Under the pieces are notes generated by a model that searched no databases, had not been told where the DNA came from, and saw only the letters and a list, made by a program, of their open reading frames with translations. A stretch of DNA of 64,000 bases from Rhizopus sp. PT2906. Lineage: Eukaryota > Mucoromycota > Mucoromycetes > Mucorales > Rhizopodaceae. The position numbers and the translations under genes were made by a program. How positions within the stretch are numbered: the stretch's first letter is position 1; each line of letters opens with the position of its first letter. Positions 35,815 to 48,102 of this stretch are shown piece by piece. The stretch is taken from NCBI GenBank assembly GCA_025529335.1, contig JAMYHX010000125.1, positions 26,834-90,833 on the forward strand, written 5' to 3'.

Positions 35815-36330
35815 AGTTTAAATAAGAATAAAAGAAAAGAAAATTATAAATGCCGTCATAATCACCTAAATAATTTCGGTTTTAAACTTTTTCCGATCAA
35901 AAATGGAAATAAGCCAAGCAAATACATAATGATGTCAATAGAGAAGTAGTATCTCTTTTAAGGAGTCCTTGGATTATGATAGTTTTTCAGTTTATTAATA
36001 CTTTGGTATCATCCTTTTATTGATAGTCATTCTCGATACTTTTTTGATTTGATAAAACAGACTCAAACAAAGACTCACACTCTATTGTCAAAAGAAAAGA
36101 AAAAAAAGATACTCTGAGTATCAGACCAAAGATTGAAAAATAATTGCTTCTTCTGGTTTTTTTGTAATAAATGAGAAATATAACATGCAGACTTTAGTAT
36201 ATCATAAATTCAAATCAACAGCTAAAGATATATAGAGAGAGAAAGAACGGGCTTTAAAATAAAAGCCAGCGAAGGCAAGGGGGGTGTAAAGGGACTTCTT
36301 TTTATATATTTTTTCTCTCTTCTCCCAATC
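35815..36330. other. divergent intergenic region
   Basis: Shared 5' flank of the BAR-SH3 gene and uL1m. AT-rich, with a CT-rich tract just before 36330. No additional gene seen. Confidence 0.5.
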
Positions 36331-37255
36331 ATGTTCACTCGACCACTTGCCTGTCGCCTTCATTCTCTTCGCACCTACGCCACTAAACGAAAAGTTATTA
36401 AAGAAAACAAAGATGCCATCGAACTTCAAGAAGCCTTTCGCATCCTAAAGGCTCTGGAAGTCGGTAACCCTAACCACCAGATCGAAGCTCACGTTCAATG
36501 TAAAATCGAAAAATCAACACCTCTTATCCGTGGATCACTTGTGCTTCCCAAGAGTATCAAGCAAGAACCAACCGTGCTTGTATTTGCGACAGGAAAGAAG
36601 GCTGAGGAAGCCAAAGCAGCAGGTGCTCAAATTGTTGGTGGCGAGGAACTGATTGAACAAATCAAGGCTGGTGAACTCAAGTTTGATAAATGTATTGCTA
36701 CACCTCAAATGTTTCCTGCTGTGACAAAGATTGCTAAAATTCTCGGCCCAAAGAATCTTATGCCAACTGTGAAGAAAGGTAGATCAAGAAATGTTTTTTT
36801 TAGACAAGTAGTAACGTGTTGTATGTCAAATAGGAACTGTCACAGACGATGTAGCTAATGTTGTACGCATGTCAAAGAGTTTGTTTGATTTCAAAGCAGA
36901 TAAACACGGCGTTTTACATACAGGTAAATCAGCAAAAATACGTTCAATATTCAACCATGTCTAATGTTCTGTAGGAATCGGCAAAGTGCATTTCCAATCA
37001 AATGATCTTGAAGGTATACACATATTATATCATTCTATGTATGAAAAGCTAATATTTTTATAGCCAACTTGAAAGCTATTCTGGAAGAATTAAGAACATT
37101 TGGAAAAGCCAACAACTTAAAAGGTGAGTCATGAATTAGGTTGACATATTGCATTGTAACTCATATTGCTATGATACGCAGCTATTATTCAAAACGTTGT
37201 TGTATCTTCTACACGTGGACCTGGTATTGCTGTTGTTGGTGGATCAAGTCTTTAA
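36331..37255 (+). CDS. MRPL1: mitochondrial large-subunit ribosomal protein uL1m
   Basis: Ribosomal L1-stalk protein of the mitochondrial large subunit. Exons 36331-36778, 36834-36923, 36975-37013, 37064-37123 and 37182-37255 give 236 residues. The first 15-20 residues (MFTRPLACRLHSLRTYATKR) are basic and hydroxylated, a plausible mitochondrial presequence. L1 hallmarks follow: ATGKKAEEAKAAGAQIVGG, FDKCIATPQMFP, and the signature LGPKNLMPTVKKGTVTDDV. The C-terminus STRGPGIAVVGGSSL replaces the usual longer end. Exons 3 and 4 are only 39 and 60 bases. All phases agree. Confidence 0.94.
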
Positions 37256-37374
37256 ATAAAAATATACACAATTTAGAATACTGTTTATACATATATGCAT
37301 CTTTTATTAAACAAAATGGGAGAAATGATTTGCCTATTTTACACATGTCAATGATAATGGAGAGAAGGGGGTAT

Positions 37375-40300
37375 TTATAAACGAAGAAGGTAGAAAATAC
37401 ACCATGCGACAAGAATCCAATTTGGAAGATAGAATAAGGTCTGCTGGATATGCTCAGCATAAGGGGAATATACTTTATCGATCTCCTCTACTTCACTGTC
37501 CGTCTTATAACTTTGTTCCTCCCAGAAAGAGTTTTCACGAGAATGTCCATGTTCAGTGATATCGCTCGCATTACCGTCCTCAACCAGGTCAGGACAGGAG
37601 TATTCTTCGATGGGTTGGTATATTGTAAATGCCGGTAACGGACAGTATGTACATGCTTCTTGTATGGATATAAATAATTGTGATGATACTTTAGGTTTGG
37701 TATATATGGCTTGCTCTGCCTGTAGTTCTGCCTGAGTTGCCAGGGGGCTTGCCTGTTGTTCTGCCAAAGGGGTTGTCATAGATTGTGTCTGTTGCTCTGT
37801 CTGAGAATTAGTTCTTGTATCTTCTTGGGAATCTGCCTGTAGTTCTGCCTGTAGCTCTGCCTGCTGTTCTACCTGTTGTTCTGCCTGAGTGTCTATTTGA
37901 ATGTTGGCTTGAATGTTAGCCTGAGACTTTTTCTGTGAGTCTGCTTGGACATTTGCCTGCTGTTCCACCTGTTGTTCTAATTTTTGTTCTGTTTCATGTC
38001 CTTTTTGCTGCTCTTTTTGTTTTTTCTGTTGTTGCTGTTGTGCTTGCTTTTGCTGCTGTTGAATTATGCTTTGCGTGATAATTTCCTTGGACTTGCTAAT
38101 ATCTTCTGGATGTACAGAAAGAAACAATGTTTCTAATGCGCGTTGCATTTGCGGTTGCTCAACACCTGCTTTTTGAAGGGCAGCCATAAGATGTTGTACG
38201 CTTGTAGTTGATTTTTCGTGCAGTTTTTTATTGAGCAATTCAATCTGTGCCTCACGCTTTGCTAAAATCTCTGCCTTTTGAGAATTTATACTTTCCAGCA
38301 CTTGAACTGTGCTTTCCAATTGATCAATTATTTCCGTTTTTCTCTGCATTTCCCTTGTATGTGCTTCGCACTTGGCAGCGAATCCTTCTTCACAACGACG
38401 AGCGACTTCTTCAATAGTACAATCTTTTGGAACAAAGGAAACTATCTGGAAATTATCACGCTATAGATAGAATGATATGTCAAGACGTGCTTTAGAAATG
38501 GTTATAAATGAAAATTTACCTCTTCATCCTTGTTCGTTCCTTTAGAACTGGTCAAAATTAAGCTTAATAAATTCTCTAATCTATAATAATAACAAAGGAA
38601 TGAGATAAGAAAGATAAACAATGTGGCTTTGTCTACCTCTTTTTCGTTTCTGTTTCAAGCTAACAAAAAATAAGGTTAGTTTCAACTTTTCCTTTCAAAG
38701 GGCTTATATATAGACAAACATACATCATTTTTCTCTTGCATTCGTGTTTGAAGTTCAGCAATTGTACGTAAATATTTCTGCAGCTCTGAATGCTCACCGA
38801 TCTGTCACATTATCATGAATATTTCAAACAGGTTTCATTGTATATTTTCGCGTACCTTGGTCATTTTAGCATCTGTCTTTATCAATTTGGCTCTTTGAGC
38901 AAACTTTAATGTATTCATGGATTCATCTTTAGAGGAGAGTGTCGGGTTGATAGTGCAGATAACTGAAATTCTTGCATTTCCAGATAATGCAGTCTGAAGA
39001 ATACGCGTCAATTTTGAATCTCTAAAAGGGATGTGCATAGGCCTATTGTGAAGGAAGAATGAGTATAATACAGCATAGAAAAATATAAAGACTTACGGTG
39101 AATCACTTGTTAATTTCGATATAACATTGCCCAAGGTTAGCAAACTCTTGTTGATGTATGCGCCTTCTTTTCTTCGTTCTACATCGCTTGTTACTTTTTC
39201 AGAGCCGGCCAAGTCAATCAAGTTCTAGGTATATTGTTATGAGTGATAACGACACCATACAAGCTGATCCTTACCAATTGAGAAAAACGGACGATATTGG
39301 TCTTGCTTCCAATTGACTTTGGTCTACTCTCAATCATGAGTTGAAAAATAGTGTGGGATCGACTGCTGCGTTCATTGTAATCGGTGGCGCTAATATGTCG
39401 ATTGCCTTCACCCTTTTTGATACAGTTGATCACGTCTTGTGAGGTTTTGACTATTTCTTCTTTCAAGTTACGAACATAGTTTCCTTTCTATTAACACCAA
39501 ACATTAGTAAAGAGAATCAAGATCTAATAGAATAGTCTACCTTTCTGTCTTCTACAATTTCTGGACTTGTATTTTCATCTGACAGCAAATCTTTGATGCG
39601 TTCATTATATATTTCCATGTAAGAAACACGAAGCAGATATTCTCTTCCGGATGTATCCTATTAGCAAAGAGGCGCGTAAGTAAACATGTGATAGATTTGC
39701 TGATTATTTACTTCTTCAATATACGAAAATACTTCTTCAACCGCACGAGGAATCACACCGGGCTCTTTTTCGGTACCTGAAGGGCAGGAGAGGTTAGTAT
39801 TCTGTGTTGCTAAATATTTAGAGTCCGAATTTACCCATCTATAATAAACACAATATGTCATGAGGTAATAAAGATAAAAATGAAAGGAGTTATTATTATG
39901 GTTCTTGTAATTTTCTATCTATTTTATTACCATCGTCTATTTTATAAGTCATTTTTAGTTAGATTATTTAAATAATAAAGAATATGCGTCCTTACATAAG
40001 TTTTACCACTGGCAGTTTGTCCGTATGCAAACACAGTGCCTTAAATTTAAGAAAATTTAACATTCTGCTGCATGCAAAATAAAGAGTAATTTACCATTAT
40101 AACCCATCATAGTTGATCTATTTAGATATTAGTAAACTGTGGTCTTTTTCAAAGGATGACTATCTGCTTACCTAACCAGATCTTGAATGCCTGCCTTATA
40201 TACTTGTTCGTTGCCTTCACCCATCATGACATTATCTATAAAAGAAAAGCATAAGCATACAGTTGAATATATCAGGTTCTATTTCATCATTTTACCAAAC

Positions 40301-40548
40301 TGAAATGACCGAGCTGTAGATGTTATTCGAGCAAGTTCAATCGTTCCTTGTCGAGTATCAATAATCCAGCAAGGCTCTTCTTCGAGCTCTTTCTTGGACT
40401 TTGGTCTACATCGAACCATGACCTGTACATTTTCTTTTATTGATGTACTCTTGTTGGAAAAAGAAGTCTTTAAAGAGGCAGAACTACTGCTCGGTGTTGG
40501 TAGTTCTGTAGGCGTTCTAGGCGGAGTAGGTATAGTTAAATCGGCCAT
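37375..40548 (-). CDS. kinesin-7 (CENP-E-like) motor with predicted C-terminal membrane anchor
   Basis: Plus-end-type N-terminal kinesin. Fifteen exons (40548-40296, 40235-40172, 40117-40095, 40039-39996, 39936-39931, 39838-39835, 39776-39712, 39657-39541, 39487-39275, 39224-39097, 39042-38856, 38801-38724, 38659-38637, 38580-38520, 38460-37375) give 783 residues. Motor motifs: VQVMVRCRP, P-loop GQTASGKTYTMMG, switch I NERSSRSH, switch II DLAGSE, and GREYLLRVSYMEIYNE, best fitting kinesin-7. The sixth and fourth-base exons 39936-39931 and 39838-39835 supply Thr-Met and Met-Gly. After a neck and coiled coil (about 470-540) comes a long Gln/Ala/Glu repeat tract. The last 20 residues (YLPNWILVAWCIFYLLRL) are hydrophobic and sit at the extreme end, a predicted tail anchor. 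Confidence 0.88.
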
Positions 40549-41656
40549 GTTGAGTAAGAAAACCGAAAAAAAAAAAAGAAAAGAAGAAAGGAAGAATTAA
40601 GAAGACTGGGTTTATTTTATCGGCTATTGAATTTATGATTACCTTGGATCGACAGTAAGTTGTAAATGGAGACATGAATTCATGTGATAGATGAAACATA
40701 ATGTGCCAATTCCTATTTGTAAGAAATCAAGTGAGGGGGTGTATTTACTCCTTGTATAAATCATAGACGTAGATGGAACTGGTTTTAGTATTATTACATT
40801 TGCTATTATTATACTATTATTTGTTTATTTATTCGGCTGCGCTCAATTGTATACAGACATCAAATCACCCCATAGACACCCCACTATGATGGGCTTTTTA
40901 TTTGTCTAGTCTAAGCAAACTGTCAAGACGAGCACAAGCTTCTACTTTTTTAATATAACAACAGTGGTGTATCTAATTCACCTCCTTAATACAGTCGAGC
41001 CTTTAAAAGAGAACACAAGAAAAGAGTTTGCCTCGATTCAAAACTGTCTCCTTAGCTGCCCATTTATTTTAGTCTATCAACGGTTCACAGTTACGTCAAA
41101 GTGTGGTACGAGCTTCGTTAATTTTCAATACAACATTTAAATGAGTGATCAGCGAGCAGTAAGGGAGAGACATACTGAATCCAAGGTCGTATCAGGTATG
41201 GTATTGATATTAGATATACATTGAACAACATCTTACTATTTCGCATTTTGTGGGATTTAACTTGCTTAAATGTCGTAGTTTCTTAAAAACGCCCGTTTTC
41301 TTTTTCTTTTCTTTCTTTCTCTCGCATAATACAACAAAAAAGGAAGTACTTCACATTAAAAAGGAGGGAGCTTTTGATATTAATGTGCTTACTTTGCCCT
41401 TGGAAGTAAGATGCACACGACTCTATTGAGCCTTACTGGTCTGTTTGTTTGTTTGTTTATTTGTTTAATCTAATGCTATGAACCCATTAATCATATCTGA
41501 CGGCTATCAATGCAAATGATCTAACGAATGCTTATTTAGTATGAACTACTATTGATTGTAATAAAAGCTAAAAGCATAGTTTGCCCTTGAAAATGCAAAA
41601 GGTAGCTAGAACCCATTTGTGTAATGTACATAAAATCTATATTTATTTTATTTTTA
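40549..41656. other. 1.1-kb intergenic region
   Basis: Upstream of the kinesin and downstream of uL5m. Contains A-rich sequence next to the kinesin start, a tandem GTTT stretch at about 41440-41465, and CT-rich sequence near 41297-41325. No gene seen. Confidence 0.45.
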
Positions 41657-42521
41657 TTATTTCCTCTTGCTAAATGGTACAGAAAATGCGGAAAGTAGCA
41701 AACGGCCGTCTGTATTTGTATAAGCCGTGGTATTAAAAATTACATCGAACCCAGTCATCTTTGGATACACATCAAATGAACCTTCGATTTCAGGGAATAA
41801 GGCCAGTGCTGAAGGTGGGAAACCAAGGGCGATATTACCATTACCGTCACCGGCCGTAATGGACAAACCTGGCCATTCTTTAAGACGTGGAAGCACAATT
41901 TCGATCAATTTATCCATGAATTGATACATTTCCTCTCCCTTTAATGTCACTTTAACACCTATAGGCATGCCCTCACTATAAAAAGGCCATGATTAATTTT
42001 TGATTTGAACATACACAACCCGTCTCTCTCTCTTACCGCAATTTCCAGTTAGCTACTGATTTTTTGGCATAGACAACTTCTGGTCGACAACCGGTGATGC
42101 TTTGGAAAGCCATCATTGCACTTAATAGATTACTTTTGTTGTGAATAGATTCTTTGACCATGGCATGAAGTGTGATTTTGTCCAACTTGGGAATGATTTG
42201 GCCGTTCTTTAAGGGTTGAATGGGTTTAACTGGCTTACCACCTTTTCGAGTACGGTGAACGTATTCTGTGAGTTCCTTTGTTGGTTCAGGGCCTTCTTGT
42301 TGTAAAATGTGTTGAATTTTAGCTTCAATGTCGAGATATTTAGAAGTAGAAGGTGCAACACGACTGTGATCGTAACCCAAGACCATGAGATCTTCGGCAA
42401 CAGTGCTGTCATAGTATTCCTTTAATCGGTTCAAGCCATGTGAAGAGGCAGGTGTGGCAGTTGTACTGAATGAGCGGAAGAGCTGAGGTTGTCTATATAC
42501 TCGTCTTAATAATGAAGCCAT
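41657..42521 (-). CDS. MRPL7: mitochondrial large-subunit ribosomal protein uL5m
   Basis: L5-family protein of the mitochondrial ribosome (yeast Mrpl7). Exons 42521-42037 and 41975-41657 give 267 residues. An N-terminal presequence is evident (MASLLRRVYRQPQLFRSFST, basic, no acidic residues). L5 blocks: PKLDKITLHAMVKES, SAMMAFQSITGCRPEVVYAKKSVANWKLREGMPIGVKVTLKG (broken by the intron at KLR), then the C-terminal GFDVIFNTTAYTNTDGRLLL. Length is larger than bacterial L5 owing to the presequence and an N-terminal extension. A CCAAT-containing stretch lies about 80 bases upstream of the start. Confidence 0.94.
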
Positions 42522-43615
42522 CGTTCCTCTCTTGAAGAGAAAAAATTAGGATGCCAGGGTTCTTTTGACACTTTTTTTTTATCTCTCCGCAAGGCTTGGC
42601 CAATCAAGGTTTGGGACTGCTGAACCTAAATTGACCTGAAAGCCAAAAACGATACAACACCCGACAAAATGAATAAGTGTGTGATTACAACAACGAACTG
42701 TTACAATAAAGTCTTTGACTGATATATCGCGTTATACCTACACCACTGAGAGCTTTCAGTGGAAGAGTAGTACATGATATACATTGCATATTTCTGTTGT
42801 CTCCTCTTATTAAAGTGCAATGACAAGTTGACCTCACTTTTGTCCAAGGAATAATGTACTATAGTCGAGATATTTGCGATCGATGATACAACCTTCCTTT
42901 GACGCTCATTTTTGTGCCTCATTGGTTCTATCAAAGGTATTATTATAGGACTTCAAGCTATCTATCGCATGAACCATACAAGGGGCTATCCTTGTGGCCA
43001 GAGAAGCGCTAGTACAAAGTGTATAGAACAGCCTTGAAGGGAATTATAGACATAAGATATGATATGACATCAAACTTGTAAAGCTCCAATGTATATGAAG
43101 GCAAGCATAAGTCTTTGAGAGACTTTTTGTAGGATATCAAAGACATTGACGTGATTTTCCACCAAGTGTCCAGCCCAATCATTCATTTTCGGTAAAGAAG
43201 TGTACAACTACAGAAAGCTCTTTAGAAGAAAAAGAATTAAAGAAATATAAAATAAATAAAACTGCTTAAACAATCTGATCAAGAGCAGACATATAGTAAG
43301 GATCAGTATATTGATTTGCTTTTTACTGGCTGATCTGAGAAAAGCTGATATAGCTATTCTTCATGAGAAAGTAACACTACGTATATATATATATATATTT
43401 TTCAAAGCATTAAATAACACAAGTATTTATACCTTTTGACTGGAGCAATATCGTCAAGTACAAAGGGACATCAAGTCAAAAAATAAAGGCATGAATACAA
43501 AACAGACAAATGTGGCTTGTATCCAAAATTAAGGGGGAAAACGCGTGTCTTTTGAAAAATAGATAAACGAATGTGTGTAGATACATAAAATGAAATAATT
43601 GTCTAATTATATGAT
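42522..43615. other. 1.1-kb intergenic region
   Basis: Between uL5m and the sirtuin, same strand. Contains a (TA)n run at about 43382-43399. No convincing coding region or RNA was seen. Confidence 0.45.
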
Positions 43616-44784
43616 TTATACACTTTTACAGGCAGATCTTGTACTTTTGCGCTTTCTTGTCACAAAGGTTTCTGTCAGTGTCAATTGAGAATGAGATCGC
43701 TTTGAGTTCTTTTGTGGTTGTGATGGTTTCTTGACTGTTTTTTTCTTGGTATTGCTCTTCTTTGGCGCTGACTCGTCCTGATTTGCAGCTGCTAAGGCGC
43801 GTCTGAGGCGTGTTTTTGCTGCTTTCATTGTGCTTTCATCCTCAAACTTGGTTTGTGTCATTCTTACCCAATCGTCTGTATCACCCAAGACTTCATAGTC
43901 GAATACACTATCCCATTCCTTGGTAGGTGCTGTACGGTTAACAAAGACAACTTTTCCTGATTTGTTAGTATGGATGAGACGAGCGGCCTGCTTGATGAAT
44001 TTTTTCAAGGCTGGTATTTTCAGTGACGTGCCCATGACGATCAGCAGATCAGGCTTCCTTTTTAAGTCTGCAGTTTGAACCTTGCCGATCTCTTCACTTT
44101 CTGGATGATCTTCATTGTAAAGCACGATATTGGGTCGCAATGTGCCAAGCGCGAGCTGTCGTTTACCTAACCTGACACGTTCACTATCATTCATCTCGCA
44201 TTGTGGGCATACGGGTGGATCGCCTCTTCGGAACTGATCTTCATAGTCTACAGTGAACTCATATGATGCAGGACAAAGCGTGCATTTTACTTTATCCATT
44301 GATCCATGTAATCGTACGACGGATAATTTTAAAGAGTCCTCTAGACAGTCAATATTTTGTGTATAGCATCGCATCAATTGACCAGATTCTTGTAGGCCGT
44401 GAATAAAGGAGTGTGTAGGGGTTGGCATGGCTGCATCAATTGTCTTTTTCAGTTCGGCCATAAAGGTGTAAAAGCACTGTGTCTGTTCTTTGCTCTTAAA
44501 CAAGGTGGCATCAAACAGGTCTTTGCCTTTTAAAATAATATCTGGATGCTTCTTCTTTACAAGGCTGTAGAGACCATCAGAAGATCGAAAATCCTATAAT
44601 AGAGATATTATGAATAAAAAATTTTTTTTCTTGATGTAGGCCATACGGGAATACCACCATTACAAGAGATGCCTGCACCTGTGATGACTAAAACTCTTTT
44701 GCTCATCTGTATACAAGCTGCAAGTTCTGTCACAAGGGGATCTATGACTTCTGACGGTTCTGAAATGACAATCTTCACTTTCAT
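43616..44784 (-). CDS. Hst3/Hst4-type NAD-dependent histone deacetylase (sirtuin)
   Basis: Class I sirtuin resembling the fungal Hst3/Hst4 branch, which removes acetyl from histone H3 Lys56 after DNA replication. Exons 44784-44647 and 44593-43616 give 371 residues. NAD-binding GAGISCNGGIPDFRSS spans the intron. TQNIDCLE and VVRLHGSM (catalytic His) follow. The zinc ligands are CTLC and CPQC, separated by 25-30 residues. GTLRPNIVLYNEDHPES is the Hst3/4-style block, then GTSLKIPALKKFIK. The C-terminal 60 residues are Lys/Ser-rich and nuclear-like. The start at 44784 (MKVKIVISEPSE) is preferred over one at 44907, which would add a hydrophobic, unlikely leader. Confidence 0.92.
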
Positions 44785-45759
44785 CGCGAGGGTTATAAGC
44801 TGTATCCAATATATGTAGAAATATGAAATACACAAAAGGGAAAAAAGTGAACTCTGTCTCCCTTGGTTACCGCCCGCGTTTCTTAAAAAAAAGTTTTGAT
44901 CGGCCAATGAAATATCAAAACCCTAATGTGTACATTCTTTCTGTGCGTGTGATGTTCTTGCCAAACAGTGCTTGGTAAATGGTGCTACATGTCTTTGGGT
45001 ACTTATTATCCTCTCTTTTTTCTCTTTTCTTCTCTTCTAATATCTCTTTTGAGCAAAGAAGACCCTGAAATCAACTAATTTTCAACTAAAACATCTGTTT
45101 GGAAAGCAGCCAGGTGGCGTTTGACTCAGTTTCTATGGCAACTAAGATTTTATTGCATGACCACGGCCTGTATCATTATGCCGAGTCAAGCGCATAAATT
45201 TGTGTTTCAGTGCTATGAAGAAGACGCGTATGAACACATAAACGCACGTGTCGTGATTCAGCAAAAAGAAAAGAACGCAATGGATCAGTGCGTTTAGTAT
45301 TTAAATGAAATACTTAAAAGATAGAGTACCTGCTCTAAATGTATATTGCTGTCTTTATTAGCTTCAAGTTCTTCAAATAGCTCGTAATCTGATATTTATA
45401 TATATCACCTACCTTGTTTGAATGAAGCAATCGCTGTATTAAACACATCGACTTTTTTTCTTTATTTCTTTTGGTACTTTTATTAGCAAGCTCCTATTAC
45501 TGGATTTACTGCTCAACTGAAAAAGTTATTTAACAAGAGTGCTTACTCTCACACATATCCAATCTCATCTTTCTTAAATTATTCGTTCTCATGTTTACTT
45601 TGAAAAAATAAAAGAAATATAAGTTTATTTACAAGTAGTCATTTGACTTCCTGAATATGCAACTGTAATATTGTAATATAAAGGAGTATGCATTTTTATG
45701 CTCACATGCTTGCTAATATCAAAGATATGCTTATTCTCTACTTATTCTAGGCTTCACTT

Positions 45760-46090
45760 ATGGAAATCTCCAGAATGACGTTAAAAGACCACCAACGGAC
45801 GGTAGTCACACCGCTAACGAGTAAATGCCGTTTTAAAGAGAAAGTTAGTGTGACGAACGAGAACAAGACATCTCAGATCTGTGTCTTTTGCTTTAAGAAG
45901 TTAACTCATCCAAAGCGAAAAGAAATAAAAAAACCGAAAGACAACACTCAAGAGCACAAACGGGGGCATTCATGTGTACAAATCCCTCGTGTGTCTCAAT
46001 AAAGAACAGGAAAGCAGTCAAATCAAGAGATGTGTTATCTGCTATGGAGATTGATCTTGTGAGTTATAGCACTGTTCTTTTTAGCTTTTA
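45760..46090 (+). pseudogene. frameshifted zinc-ribbon fragment, probably transposon-derived
   Basis: Frame one reads a basic segment with QICVFCFKKLTHPKR (CxxC knuckle) up to about 45965. The natural continuation, AFMCTNPSCVSIKN with a second Cys pair, lies in another frame starting at about 45964. The two meet at a GGGGG run, where a one-base indel would join them. The continuation then reads KSRDVLSAMEIDLV. A paired-Cys zinc ribbon is seen; a mobile-element origin is inferred from the setting and from memory of repeated proteins of this style in Mucorales. The indel could also be a sequencing error. Confidence 0.5.
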
Positions 46091-47047
46091 GTACAATCAG
46101 TTAAAATAATATTGAAGATTTTATCAATATCACATCCGCCTTCTTGAATCGAAGCGTAGATAGGCAACACTTGCCTCCGTAACGCCTGAAACCTTTTATT
46201 CCGAAACCAATTTCTATTCCTCTGTTCCCGACAAATATTAACAATTTTTTGCTTTTGTCATCATTTTCTAAAGACAATATACATCAATAGCGATACAAAA
46301 AGATTTAAAGAGGTATTACCTGCCGTATGCATGAGCTTTAATCGCTCTTTTCGGCATAGCTTATGACAATAGCTGGCATTTTGTAGTTCAATGTGCCGCC
46401 GCTGATTGATATTTTTTGCGCTATAGTAAAAGACTCGCATTTGGATGCCGTGATCAAAGTTTGATCGAAAGTTGGATGCTAATCCGTGCTTGCTTTGCTC
46501 ATAGTATCTTTTAACATCTGTATCTTCTTTCCTTCTCCTGTTTCTTTCTTCTTCCTTTACAGTTTCTTTCTTTGGCGAAAATTGCCGCAACCTAGATCAG
46601 CATCACCAGCGGATATCCCATTTATTTTGGATAAGTTCAGAAAGGAGTTTTCTTCAGCATTCAAATCTTGTTGTGATGTTCCAGCTATTTCTGTGCTTTC
46701 CAAAGCTGTGTAGTTGTTATAGAGCTTCGATTGACAAGAGAGTACTCTTTAGCTTTAGTTCAATATGCAGCACCACGCTAACCATGACTTTATGAAGTTA
46801 TCATCTTGAATTGTCTCTTTTCAAGAAGAAGAAGAAGGAGATAAAAAAGGAAACGCTGTTATTTCTTTGTTTATCTAGATTTGTGTTGTCAGTTTGATTA
46901 ACAAAGGCCACTTAGTTCACGTGTAATTATGATAAATTCTTATTTTATATCAGAAAGAGTGAACTGGACAGCCTTAGGTTAGGCAAAGACTTTGGTAGAG
47001 TAAAGTTGTATAGTGATTCCACATGTAGCGCTCGTAGCATTAAACTA

Positions 47048-47083
47048 TTTTCTGGTGCATTTTCTGGTGCATTTTCTGGTGTA
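47048..47083 (+). repeat. three tandem copies of a 12-bp unit
   Basis: TTTTCTGGTGCA repeated three times, the last ending TA instead of CA. Local tandem duplication in non-coding DNA; no function seen. Confidence 0.85.
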
Positions 47084-48102
47084 TGTAGTGTTGGCAATTA
47101 AGACGCATACTGAGGTTTCTTTTTTCTGTTGCATCACAAGTTTGCGCTGTAACATCCTTTTCCGAAATAACTTGGGATTGTGAAAAAACTAAATGCTTTG
47201 CTATTGACTTTAATTGTCCTATTCGTAGGCTTGAGCTTCTTCACCTAAAGTCTGTTTCCCTTTGTCTGGTAAAAATTCTGCTTCTCGCTCATGTTCTTCC
47301 TCGTCCGGCAAAAACTTCCGCCTCTTCCCAACTACCTTCGTTCGACTTGGTTACTTTCTTTAAAAATACAATAATTAATAAGAACAGGCAACTAAATTCT
47401 TATGAGTAGATGGGCTTGAGATAGTTGTTTGAAGATGAGCAATGTGGCAGCTGGTGATGATTAATCGATGGTCAAACTCTGTACCCTGGCTTGCACAACT
47501 GTTTGATCTTATTCAAATCAAAGATAGTAGCAAACAGGCTGTCCTTATTGTCTTTTGCCATTGTTTCATTTTTAATGTAGTTACCGTCCTGTGTCTGTGC
47601 TCTGATTGACCCAAATTTTGAGAAAAAAAAGATAATACAAGCCATTGAGCAACTATTTTTTGCTATTTCCCTTTTCCTCCAAGTCGTTTAAAAGTACTTC
47701 TTCTATTGGACTTTCTTTTTTTGGGTATTTTTTGTATAAGTTTATCATTTTTCGCTTGTTCCGAGAGGGCAGTAATAGCGTCCCTTAGGAATACAGAAGA
47801 TCAGTTATAAAAAAGAGAGGAAAAGGAAGATGGACAACAATGATCAAGTTTATTCAAAGCGGTTATAATTTATCAATTGTTTATTCTATTGGTAACATTT
47901 CAAAGCTGAAATGAGGCGTCAACAGTGACGCACTCTTTGATGGAGCTCCTTTTCTATAAAACGAATACTTAACCTCAGGCAACCTTTTTTCTGTTTTGAC
48001 CTTTAGCTTGTTGAGCCTACAACGGCGAATTAAGATAAATAAAGCCTTACAACAATTGCTTCAGAAAAATAAGCAAGCATTCTTTTGTTCATAAATACTA
48101 AA

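Noticed and set aside
44785..44907. Upstream start for the sirtuin
   Set aside because: The added segment is hydrophobic and unlike Hst3/4 N-termini; the internal Met gives a normal start.
46261..46590. 109-residue minus-strand frame, basic
   Set aside because: Could be a transposon relic, but no motif was recognised and there is no supporting context.
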